Shown here: piece by piece, positions 6,251 to 12,641 of the stretch | How positions within the stretch are numbered: the first letter of the stretch is position 1 | Layout: every line of letters starts with the position of its first letter | Source: JBDRZD01 sp964623395 | GTDB taxonomy: Bacteria; Hydrothermota; Hydrothermia; Hydrothermales; Hydrothermaceae | Length of the DNA stretch: 12,641 nt | Assembly: GCA_964623395.1 (NCBI GenBank) | Contig: CAZUSI010000042.1 | Span: forward strand, 1-12,641 | Direction: 5' to 3' | Translations under genes and position numbers: made by a program | The notes under the pieces: generated by a model | Database searches by the model: none | Seen by the model: the letters and a program-made list of their open reading frames with translations, nothing else | What the model was told of the DNA's origin: nothing

Positions 6251-7936
6251 GTGAAAAAGAAAGTATATGAGATAGGAAAAATGGAATATAAGCCAGTTAG
6301 GGCACCAAGAGGGAAAGAAATATCCTGTAAGGGATGGGTTCAGGAAGCAGCATTAAGAATGCTTATGAACAATGTTGACCCTGATGTTGCTGAAAAACCA
6401 GAAGAACTTATAGTTTATGGTGGTCAAGGAAAAGCAGCAAGAAACTGGGAATGTTTCTGGGCAATTGTTGAAGCCCTTAAAAATCTTGAAAATGATGAAA
6501 CACTTTTAATTCAATCAGGAAAACCTGTTGGAATTTTTAAAACAAATGAATGGGCACCAAGAGTTTTAATAGCAAATTCATTACTTGTTCCTGCATGGGC
6601 AAATCTTGACTATTTTAGAAAACTTGAAGCAATGGGATTAATAATGTATGGACAGATGACTGCTGGCTCCTGGATATATATAGGAACACAAGGAATAATT
6701 CAAGGAACTTATGAAACATTTGCAGCATGTGCAAGAAAACATTTTGGAGGTTCTTTAAAGGGAAAATTTGTTTTAACTGCTGGAATGGGTGGAATGTCAG
6801 GTGCACAACCTCTTGCAGTTACCATGAATGAAGGTGTTATTCTTGATGTTGAAGTTGATCCTAAAAGGATTGAAAGGAGAGTAAAACAAGGATTTTGTGA
6901 TATAATGGTTTATGATCTTGATGAAGCCTTAAAACTTGTTTTTGAAGCAGTTAAGAAGAAAATTCCAAGGTCAATTGGACTTGTTGGAAATGCCTCTGAT
7001 ATTCATCCAGAACTTGTTAAAAGGGACATTATACCTGATGTTGTTACTGACCAAACATCAGCCCATGACCCTTTAAATGGCTATGTTCCTGGAAAAATGA
7101 GTTTAGAAGAAGCATTGGAACTTAGAAGGAAAAATCCTGATGAATATCTTAAAAGGTCTTATGAATCAATAGCAAGACATATGGAAGCAATACTTGAAAT
7201 GCAAAAGAAAGGGGCAATTGCTTTTGATTATGGAAACAATATAAGAGGGCAGGCACTAAAAGCAGGTGTTAAAGATGCTTTTCGTGTTCCAGGTTTTGTT
7301 CTTGAATACATAAGACCTTTATTTTGTGAAGGTAAGGGACCTTTTAGATGGGTTGCTCTTTCAGGTGATCCAGAAGATATATATATTACAGATAAAATGG
7401 TATGTGAGCTTTTCCCAGAAAATGAATCCCTTTTAAGATGGATAAAATTAGCAGAAGAAAAAGTTCCTTTTCAAGGACTTCCTGCAAGAATTTGCTGGCT
7501 TGGTTATGGAGAAAGAGATAAGGCAGGTCTTATTTTTAATCAACTTGTAAAAGAAGGTAAAATAAAGGCACCAATTGTAATAGGAAGAGACCATCTTGAT
7601 ACAGGTTCAGTTGCTTCTCCCTATAGAGAAACAGAAGGAATGAAGGATGGTTCTGATGCAATTGCTGATTGGCCAATCTTAAACGCACTATTAAATGCAT
7701 CATCAGGGGCATCATGGGTATCAGTTCATCATGGAGGAGGAGTTGGAATAGGATATAGTATTCATGCAGGACAGGTAATAGTTGCTGATGGAAAAGAGGA
7801 AACGGATAAAAAAATTGAGAGGGTTTTGAAAAATGATCCTGGAATAGGAATTGTAAGGCATGCTGATGCTGGATATGAAAAGGCAATTGAAACTGCAAAA
7901 AAGTTTGGAATAAAAATACCAATGCTAAAAGAATGA
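6251..7936 (+). CDS. hutU: Urocanate hydratase (urocanase), GTG start
   Basis: The 561-residue protein is a complete urocanase, the cytoplasmic enzyme that hydrates urocanate to 4-imidazolone-5-propionate in histidine breakdown, using a tightly bound NAD+ as electrophile. Evidence: YGGQGKAARNWECF, SGKPVGIFKTNEWAPRVL, MYGQMTAGSWIYIGTQGIIQ, the NAD-binding glycine loop AGMGGMSGAQ (177-186), and GLPARICWLGYGERDKAGL containing the conserved active-site Cys415. VIGRDHLDTGSVASPYRETE and SGASWVSVHHGGGVGIGYS complete the family pattern, and length is normal. The start is GTG, supported by AGGAGG at 6-base spacing. The stop overlaps the parA ATG (ATGA). None of the usual hut partners (hutH, hutI, formiminoglutamate enzymes) is in the window, so any complete pathway must use genes elsewhere. 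Confidence 0.97.
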   Translation: MKKKVYEIGKMEYKPVRAPRGKEISCKGWVQEAALRMLMNNVDPDVAEKPEELIVYGGQGKAARNWECFWAIVEALKNLENDETLLIQSGKPVGIFKTNEWAPRVLIANSLLVPAWANLDYFRKLEAMGLIMYGQMTAGSWIYIGTQGIIQGTYETFAACARKHFGGSLKGKFVLTAGMGGMSGAQPLAVTMNEGVILDVEVDPKRIERRVKQGFCDIMVYDLDEALKLVFEAVKKKIPRSIGLVGNASDIHPELVKRDIIPDVVTDQTSAHDPLNGYVPGKMSLEEALELRRKNPDEYLKRSYESIARHMEAILEMQKKGAIAFDYGNNIRGQALKAGVKDAFRVPGFVLEYIRPLFCEGKGPFRWVALSGDPEDIYITDKMVCELFPENESLLRWIKLAEEKVPFQGLPARICWLGYGERDKAGLIFNQLVKEGKIKAPIVIGRDHLDTGSVASPYRETEGMKDGSDAIADWPILNALLNASSGASWVSVHHGGGVGIGYSIHAGQVIVADGKEETDKKIERVLKNDPGIGIVRHADAGYEKAIETAKKFGIKIPMLKE

Positions 7937-8697
7937 TAATTTATTCAATAGCAAATCAAAAAGGGGGAGTTGGAAAAACAACAACATGTTTAAATCTTTC
8001 CTTTGCTTTAAGTAAGCTTGGTAAAAAAGTTTTAGCAGTTGATTTTGATCCACAGGCAAACCTTACATCAGGATTTGGAGTAAATTCCTCACAAAAAGGA
8101 ATTTATGAATTATTTTCGGAGGGAAAAAATTTAAACGAGGTAATAAAAAAAATTAATGATAATTTATATTTAATTCCATCAAATTTCGAACTTTCGGGTT
8201 TTATTGAAGAGATAAAGGATGAAAGGGATAAAGAAAATATTTTAAAAAAAACATTAAAAGATTTAAAGGATTTTGACTACATTCTTATAGATACTCCACC
8301 ATCTTTATCCCTTTTAACAGTAAATGCTTTAACTGCATCAAATTCTGTTATAATCCCAGTTCAAAGTGAATATTATTCTCTTGAAGGTTTAACTCATCTT
8401 TTAAAGGTTATAAAGAGAGTTAAGGATTTTTTAAATCCTTCTCTTAAAATAAGAGGATTTTTAATAACACTTTTTGATAAAAGATTAAAACTTTCTTATG
8501 CAATTGAAGAAGAATTAAGAAGAGCATTTAAAGAAAAAGTTTTTAAAACAATAATCCCAAGAAGCGTAAGAATTGCTGAAGCACCAAGTTTTGGAAAAAG
8601 CATATTTGATTATGCGCCAGATTCAGCTGGTGCAATTGCTTATTTTGAACTTGCAAAGGAGATTTTAAAAAAGGATGAAAAAGAAGGTTCTTGGTAA
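7933..8697 (+). CDS. parA: Chromosome-partitioning ATPase ParA/Soj
   Basis: The 254-residue ParA-type ATPase forms ATP-dependent dimers on the nucleoid and moves ParB-parS complexes during chromosome segregation. It opens directly with the deviant Walker A motif NQKGGVGKTTT (8-18; signature Lys10 and catalytic Lys15). DFDPQANLTSGFG (Asp39 onward) and the Walker B-type IDTPPSLSLLTVNAL (Asp120) follow. There is no N-terminal DNA-binding helix-turn-helix, so it is the chromosomal Soj type rather than a plasmid P1/F type. FDKRLKLSYAIEEELR and IPRSVRIAEAPSFGKSIFDY are standard C-terminal stretches. Its ATG overlaps the hutU stop (ATGA), and its end overlaps parB by 23 bases. The usual chromosomal neighbours (gidA/gidB, dnaA, rnpA) are absent. 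Confidence 0.96.
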   Translation: MIIYSIANQKGGVGKTTTCLNLSFALSKLGKKVLAVDFDPQANLTSGFGVNSSQKGIYELFSEGKNLNEVIKKINDNLYLIPSNFELSGFIEEIKDERDKENILKKTLKDLKDFDYILIDTPPSLSLLTVNALTASNSVIIPVQSEYYSLEGLTHLLKVIKRVKDFLNPSLKIRGFLITLFDKRLKLSYAIEEELRRAFKEKVFKTIIPRSVRIAEAPSFGKSIFDYAPDSAGAIAYFELAKEILKKDEKEGSW

Positions 8698-9463
8698 AGG
8701 GCTTGATGCACTTATAAAAGGGGTTCTTGAAGAAAGTATTAAAAAATTGCCGATTGAAAAAATTGTTCCAGGAAAATATCAACCAAGAATAAAAATTACG
8801 CCATCTTCTTTAAAGGAGCTTATGGATTCAATAAAGGAAAAAGGAATAATTGAGCCAATTATTGTAAGGCCATCTGGTGAAAATTTTGAAATCATTTCAG
8901 GACATAGAAGATTTTATGCAGCAAAAGAACTTGGATTTAAGGAAATTGATTGCATTGTTAAAGAGGTTGGTGATGAAGAGGCACTTGAAATTTCTCTAAT
9001 TGAAAATTTACAAAGAGAGAATTTAACTCCTGTTGAAGAGGCTCTTGCCTATAAAATTTTAAATGAAAAATTTGGTTTAACTCATGAAGAGATTGCAAAG
9101 AAAATTGGAAAAACAAGGAGTGCAATAACAAACACTTTAAGAATTTTAAATTTACCTCCTGAAATAATTTCTGCAATTGATGAAGGTAAAATAACAGAAG
9201 GTCATGCAAGAACAATTCTTTCTTTAAAGGATGATAAGGAAAGAATGAGATTTTTTAAGAAACTTTTAAAGGAAAAAATGAGTGTTAGAAAAGCAGAAAG
9301 AATTGTAAAAATGGATGCTCAAATAATAAATTTAGAAGAAAAATTTAAGGAAATAGGTTTTAATGTGGAGATTAAAAAAAAGAAAAAAGGTGGTTATATA
9401 AAGATATTTTTTGAAAATGAAGATGATTTTAATTTTATAATAAAAAAATTTTTTAATGAATAA
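8675..9463 (+). CDS. parB: ParB/Spo0J-family CTP-dependent partition protein
   Basis: The 262-residue protein has the ParB layout. The N-terminal KVLGKGLDALI (4-14) is the usual ParA-interacting start and fixes the ATG at 8675. The CTP-binding domain has IVPGKYQPR (30-38), LKELMDSIKEKGIIEPIIVR (46-65), GHRRFYAAKELGF (76-88) and ENLQRENLTPVEEA (110-123). A helix-turn-helix lies at about 135-156 (LTHEEIAKKIGKTRSAITN), followed by LSLKDDKERMRFF and a basic C-terminal dimerisation region. The CTP-contacting motif, usually GERRxR, reads GHRRFY: both central arginines remain, but Glu is His and the last Arg is Tyr. Translation starts inside the end of parA, with AAAGGAG about 13 bases upstream. I saw no parS-like site (core CACGTG) in the window, so parS is probably elsewhere. 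Confidence 0.95.
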   Translation: MKKKVLGKGLDALIKGVLEESIKKLPIEKIVPGKYQPRIKITPSSLKELMDSIKEKGIIEPIIVRPSGENFEIISGHRRFYAAKELGFKEIDCIVKEVGDEEALEISLIENLQRENLTPVEEALAYKILNEKFGLTHEEIAKKIGKTRSAITNTLRILNLPPEIISAIDEGKITEGHARTILSLKDDKERMRFFKKLLKEKMSVRKAERIVKMDAQIINLEEKFKEIGFNVEIKKKKKGGYIKIFFENEDDFNFIIKKFFNE

Positions 9464-10442
9464 AATAATAAAAATACTTGAAGAGTTTACAACATTTCCT
9501 TCCCCTCCTGGTTACGAAAAATTCCTTTCCCAAAAAATAAAAAAGAAAATAGAAAAGCATCTTGATGAAGTTAAAATAGATGAATTTGGAAACTTAATAG
9601 GAATTAAAAAGGGAAAAGGCAAAAAGAAAGTTATGATTTCTTCCCATATTGATGAAATATTTATGTATGTAAAAAAAATTGAAAAAAATTTTGCAATTGT
9701 TGAAACACATGGTGTTGATAAAAAAATTCTTGAAGGACAAGAAGTTATTCTTTTAAAGGAAGATGGTAGAAAAATTGAAGGAATTATAGGAAATGTTCCA
9801 CCTCATTTAAAAGAAGAAGTTAAAGAAAAGGAAATATTTGTTGATTTTGGAGAAAGTGCAGAAAAACTTGGTATAAATTTGGGAGATATAATAACATTTA
9901 AAGGAGAATTTGGAATTTTAAACAAAACAAAAATTTTTTCAAAATCACTTGATGCAAGAATATGTCTTCCATTAATTTTTTTACTAATTGAAAAAATAAA
10001 TAAAAAACTTTATCATAAAAATCTAATCTTCCTTTTAAATGTGCAAGAGGAGACAGGTGGAATGGGTGCGATGGTAAAAGCTTTTAATATTTATCCAGAT
10101 GAATGTATTGTTCTTGATGCAACTTTTGGTAAATCTTTTTATGATAAAGAAGAAATAGAAATAGGAAAGGGACCGGCAATAGGGGTCGGTCCTTTTATTG
10201 ATAAGAGAATAAGTGAAAGAATGGTTAAAATATGTAAGAAATATAAAATACCTTATCAAATTGAAGTATTACCTGAAAGAACAAGAACAGACCTTGATAA
10301 AATAAGTCTTTTGAAAGAAGGTATTCCATGTGGACTTCTTTCAATACCAATAAGATATATGCATACACCGGTAGAGGTTGGTGATATAAATGATATAAAA
10401 TGGGGTGTAAAATTGCTTGAAAAATATTTGGAAGAAAAATGA
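9456..10442 (+). CDS. M42-family metallo-aminopeptidase
   Basis: The 328-residue protein matches M42 aminopeptidases, cytosolic two-metal peptidases that often form 12-mer tetrahedral particles and trim short peptides (some members were once misnamed cellulases). All expected metal or catalytic positions can be placed: His64 and Asp66 in SSHIDEI, bridging Asp166 in KSLDARICL, catalytic Glu198 and ligand Glu199 in VQEETGGMGA, Asp221 in VLDATFG, and His303 in MHTPVEV. TTFPSPPGYE near the start and DEFGNLIGIKKG are also typical. KSLDAR replaces the common K-A-L-D-D/N-R, a mild difference. Substrate preference cannot be read from sequence. Its ATG overlaps the parB end by 8 bases with no clear ribosome binding site, suggesting re-initiation, and its stop overlaps the next gene in ATGA. 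Confidence 0.92.
   Translation: MNKIIKILEEFTTFPSPPGYEKFLSQKIKKKIEKHLDEVKIDEFGNLIGIKKGKGKKKVMISSHIDEIFMYVKKIEKNFAIVETHGVDKKILEGQEVILLKEDGRKIEGIIGNVPPHLKEEVKEKEIFVDFGESAEKLGINLGDIITFKGEFGILNKTKIFSKSLDARICLPLIFLLIEKINKKLYHKNLIFLLNVQEETGGMGAMVKAFNIYPDECIVLDATFGKSFYDKEEIEIGKGPAIGVGPFIDKRISERMVKICKKYKIPYQIEVLPERTRTDLDKISLLKEGIPCGLLSIPIRYMHTPVEVGDINDIKWGVKLLEKYLEEK
10166..10196 (+). repeat. GC-rich inverted repeat inside the M42 peptidase gene
   Basis: AAAGGGACCG (10166-10175) and CGGTCCTTTT (10187-10196) can pair over 10 bases with one G-U wobble around an 11-base loop. The right arm ends in Ts, so it resembles an intrinsic terminator. It stands out in such AT-rich DNA, but it encodes the motif GKGPAIGVGPF, in which Gly-Pro and Val-Gly-Pro codons naturally give complementary sequence. 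Function is doubtful. Confidence 0.4.
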
Positions 10443-11275
10443 AAATAATTTTATACTTATTCTTTTCTGTTTTTCATAATGAAATATTAATTCCATCAGA
10501 AAGTTTTTCTCTTATAGGAATAAAAGAGATTTCATTTTTTGATATAGGAATTGCAAAATTTGAAGAAGTAAAAAAAGATATTCTTTTATTTTCAATTTCG
10601 GATTGGTTAATTGATTCAAAAATTTATCATTTTACTTATTACAATAAAAAAATAAAAATTGGAATTTCTTCCTCTTATTTTGATTTTGGAAAATTTGAAT
10701 ATTATGAAAAAGCAAGTGATAATCCAACTTTTTATTATAAACCATTTTCTTTCTTAACAGGAATATATTATCCTTTTAAAATTGATCCTGAACTATATTT
10801 AAATTCAGGGATAAAGTATATTTATTCTGTAATAGAGGAATACACTTCAAAAAATTTACTTTTTGATTTCTTTTTATTCTTTAAACCATCAAAATTTGAA
10901 AATTTAAAATTTGAAGGAGGAATAAGAAATTTTGGCTTTTCTTCAAAATTTTATAAAAGATATTATTCAGAACCCTTTTTATTTTTCTTAAACTCAGAAT
11001 TTTTTTATAAAAGATTTATTTTTAAAATAAACTATAAAAGGGGAATTTATTTTAAAATAAAGGAAGATTTTAACCATAAAATAGGTTTTAGCATTTCCTA
11101 TAAAATAATGAAAAATCTTGATTTACTTGCAGGTTTTTCATATCCAGAAGATACAGGCTTTTTTTCAATTGGTTTTGAATTTAAACTTCCCTTTATAAAT
11201 TTAAGATATTCCTATAAACCTTCAAAGTTTTTTGATGATATACATTTTATAAGTATAACAAATGCTGGAATTTGA
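10439..11275 (+). CDS. PorV/PorQ-like outer-membrane beta-barrel protein
   Basis: The 278-residue protein is rich in Phe, Tyr and alternating hydrophobic strands, and has almost no Cys. It opens with a short hydrophobic stretch (MKIILYLFFSVF) that may be a weak signal peptide. Several stretches recall the PorV/PorQ family: KIGISSSYFDFGKFEYYEKA (about 75-94), then LTGIYYPFKIDPELYLNSGI plus KYIYSVIEEYTSK, then KFEGGIRNFGF-like residues, and a closing strand set LRYSYKPSKFFDDIHFISIT resembling the final G-x-x-H-x-x-S-L strand. In Bacteroidota these barrels support type IX secretion; in other phyla many homologues have no known role. The usual N-terminal W-N-P-A-G motif is missing or has drifted. 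The gene overlaps the M42 stop (ATGA) and the accA start (14 bases). The family call is moderately sure; the function is unknown. Confidence 0.6.
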   Translation: MKIILYLFFSVFHNEILIPSESFSLIGIKEISFFDIGIAKFEEVKKDILLFSISDWLIDSKIYHFTYYNKKIKIGISSSYFDFGKFEYYEKASDNPTFYYKPFSFLTGIYYPFKIDPELYLNSGIKYIYSVIEEYTSKNLLFDFFLFFKPSKFENLKFEGGIRNFGFSSKFYKRYYSEPFLFFLNSEFFYKRFIFKINYKRGIYFKIKEDFNHKIGFSISYKIMKNLDLLAGFSYPEDTGFFSIGFEFKLPFINLRYSYKPSKFFDDIHFISITNAGI

Positions 11276-12206
11276 AAGAAAAATTGAGGAAATAAGCAAA
11301 AGGATTGAAGAATTAAAGAGTTTATTATCAGAACATCCTGAATTTAAAAAAGAACTTGATATACTTAGTGAAAGAAAAAAAATACTTATTCAAAAAATAT
11401 TTTCAAATTTAAGTGCATGGGATATTGTTCAAATTGCAAGGCATCCTGAAAGACCCCATTCAAAAGATATAATTGAAAGAGTATTTGATGATTATTTTGA
11501 ACTTCATGGAGATAGGTTGTTTGGAGAGGATCCTGCAATTATTGCTGGGATTGCTCGGCTTTCTTCTTATAAATTTGCATTTGTAGGAGAGGAAAAGGGA
11601 AGAGGAACAAAAGAGAGGACTTTTAGAAATTTTGGAATGCCTCATCCTGAAGGTTATAGAAAGGCATTAAGAATTTTTAAAATTGCAGAAAAATTCTCAT
11701 TTCCATTAATAACATTTGTTGATACACCTGGCGCTTACCCTGGAATAGGGGCAGAAGAAAGGGGACAGGCATGGGCAATTGCCTTAAATATATTTGAAAT
11801 GCTCAGATTAAGAGTTCCAATAATAGTTTTTATAATAGGTGAAGGTGGCTCTGGTGGTGCACTTGCAATTGCAGTCGGAGATAGAATTTATGCTCTTGAA
11901 TATTCAATATATTCTGTTATTTCTCCTGAGGGTTGTGCCTCAATTTTATGGAGAGATAGTAAAAAGGCAGATAAGGCAGCAGAAGCATTAAAATTAACAA
12001 GTAATTTTTTAAAGAATTTTAAAATTATAGATGATATCATAAAGGAACCTGAAGGTGGAGCACATAGGGATTGGGATGAAACAGCAAAAAGAATAAAAGA
12101 AGTGATTATAAAAGATATTAAAGATTTAAAAGAGAAAAATATTGATGATTTAATTAGAGAAAGAAGGGAAAAATTTAGAAACATTGGATTTTTTAAAATA
12201 AGATGA
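11262..12206 (+). CDS. accA: Acetyl-CoA carboxylase carboxyltransferase subunit alpha
   Basis: The 314-residue protein is a full-length AccA. With AccD it transfers the carboxyl group from carboxybiotin to acetyl-CoA to make malonyl-CoA, the first committed step of fatty-acid synthesis. An N-terminal coiled-coil helix (about 1-45) precedes SAWDIVQIARHPERPHSKD, the FELHGDRLFGEDPAIIAGIA core, GEEKGRGTKER, GMPHPEGYRKALR, FVDTPGAYPGIGAEERGQ (152-169) and the oxyanion-forming GEGGSGGALAIAVGD (193-207). SVISPEGCASILWRD and GGAHRDWDETA close the domain. There is no fused AccD zinc domain, and accD is not in the window. The ATG lies 14 bases inside the barrel gene without an obvious ribosome binding site. 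The stop overlaps the next ATG (ATGA). Confidence 0.97.
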   Translation: MLEFERKIEEISKRIEELKSLLSEHPEFKKELDILSERKKILIQKIFSNLSAWDIVQIARHPERPHSKDIIERVFDDYFELHGDRLFGEDPAIIAGIARLSSYKFAFVGEEKGRGTKERTFRNFGMPHPEGYRKALRIFKIAEKFSFPLITFVDTPGAYPGIGAEERGQAWAIALNIFEMLRLRVPIIVFIIGEGGSGGALAIAVGDRIYALEYSIYSVISPEGCASILWRDSKKADKAAEALKLTSNFLKNFKIIDDIIKEPEGGAHRDWDETAKRIKEVIIKDIKDLKEKNIDDLIRERREKFRNIGFFKIR

Positions 12207-12641
12207 CATTAAGGGGAAATTTAAAAGATTTTGAACTTTCTGATTTACTTCAACTACTTCATATGAGTTTGAAAAATGGTGCCTTAAAAATAACTTCCTC
12301 AGAAGGTGAAGGGATTATATATATTGAAAATGGAATAATAAAAGATGCAAGGATAAATGAAGAGGAAGGAGAGATAGCAATGGCAAAAATAATGCAATTG
12401 AAGGAAGGAATATTTGAATTTTTACCAAACATAAAATCTTCAAAGAATACAATAAATTTACCAATTCCAAACCTTTTACTTGAAATAGCAAGAAAAATTG
12501 ATGAATGGAAAGTAATAGAAAAAATAATTCCATCCCTTGATGCTATTTTTGAAATAGAACCAAATCCTGATACAGATGTTGAGGAGATTGAACTTAACAA
12601 AAATGAGTGGAAAGTTCTTTCAAGAATTGATGGTAAAAAAA
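12203..12641 (+). CDS. DUF4388 (PATAN-type) domain protein, truncated by the right edge
   Basis: An ATG overlapping the accA stop (ATGA) opens a frame of 146 codons that reaches the window end without a stop. The first 75 or so residues match DUF4388: LRGNLKDFELSDLLQLLHMS (3-22), NGALKITSSEGEGIIYIENG (25-44), IKDARINEEEGEIAMAKIMQ (46-65), then EGIFEFLP. After a linker, LNKNEWKVLSRIDGKK resembles the start of the winged-helix-like region that often follows this domain. DUF4388 proteins occur with response regulators, Roadblock/GTPase pairs and gliding or polarity systems, and are thought to be signalling or interaction modules. The partner domain here is beyond the edge, so no specific role can be given. 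Confidence 0.82.
   Translation, partial: MTLRGNLKDFELSDLLQLLHMSLKNGALKITSSEGEGIIYIENGIIKDARINEEEGEIAMAKIMQLKEGIFEFLPNIKSSKNTINLPIPNLLLEIARKIDEWKVIEKIIPSLDAIFEIEPNPDTDVEEIELNKNEWKVLSRIDGKK

Noticed and set aside
7536..7922. Minus-strand open frame of 128 codons antisense to hutU
   Set aside because: The product is a Phe/Leu/Gln/His-rich antisense shadow of a strongly conserved urocanase; no start context or recognisable motif.
11888..12184. Minus-strand open frame of 98 codons antisense to accA
   Set aside because: Serine/Phe-rich shadow of the conserved AccA C-terminal region without a ribosome binding site.
12259..12600. Minus-strand open frames antisense to the DUF4388 gene
   Set aside because: The plus-strand frame matches DUF4388 and starts in the accA stop codon; the antisense frames are low-complexity shadows.
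1..12641. Mobile elements, CRISPR arrays, tRNA or rRNA genes
   Set aside because: I saw no spaced direct repeats, transposase or integrase motifs, tRNA-like cloverleaf or conserved rRNA stretches. Apart from the gap region, nearly all bases are covered by supported genes.

Overview
The window is very AT-rich (roughly 30% GC by eye) and densely packed bacterial DNA. Arginine is written almost only with AGA/AGG, and the proteins are rich in Lys, Glu and Ile. Most gene junctions overlap by 1-23 bases. The gene content is chromosomal housekeeping, with no transposase, phage, CRISPR or plasmid signature. A beta-barrel protein resembling the PorV/PorQ family points to a double-membraned organism of the FCB group or a neighbouring candidate phylum (for example WOR-3-like). 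The codon and amino-acid bias would fit a thermophile. Both taxonomic statements are inference. A run of exactly 100 Ns (4676-4775) marks a scaffold gap, so this is probably an assembled draft or metagenomic scaffold.

Left half (1-4587, all minus strand): one apparent operon read leftwards from the gap. In transcription order it holds gcvH, gcvPA, a stand-alone aspartokinase-type ACT protein, panD (TTG start), a shortened glmU lacking the acetyltransferase half, an 81-residue membrane protein, rph, and the start of an S4-domain (RluA/RluD-like) pseudouridine synthase that runs off the left edge. Genes are adjacent or overlapping throughout, with joints such as ATGA, TTGA and TAATG.

Centre (4588-4782): the only sizeable intergenic region. 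It carries a consensus promoter for the leftward operon (TTGACA-18-TATAAT) and an interleaved rightward promoter (TTGAAA-17-TATAAT). The gap and the start of gltX follow.

Right half (4783-12641, all plus strand): an apparent eight-gene unit of gltX, hutU (GTG start), parA, parB, an M42-family metallopeptidase, a PorV/PorQ-like outer-membrane barrel, accA, and a DUF4388 (PATAN) gene cut by the right edge. Its members serve translation, histidine breakdown, chromosome segregation, peptide turnover, the cell envelope, fatty-acid synthesis and probably signalling. They look co-transcribed because of compaction rather than one shared pathway.

No clearly new multi-gene system is visible. The points most worth a second look are the ACT-only protein coupled to panD, the truncated GlmU, the split glycine decarboxylase without its partner subunit nearby, the lone urocanase ahead of parAB, and the interleaved divergent promoters.
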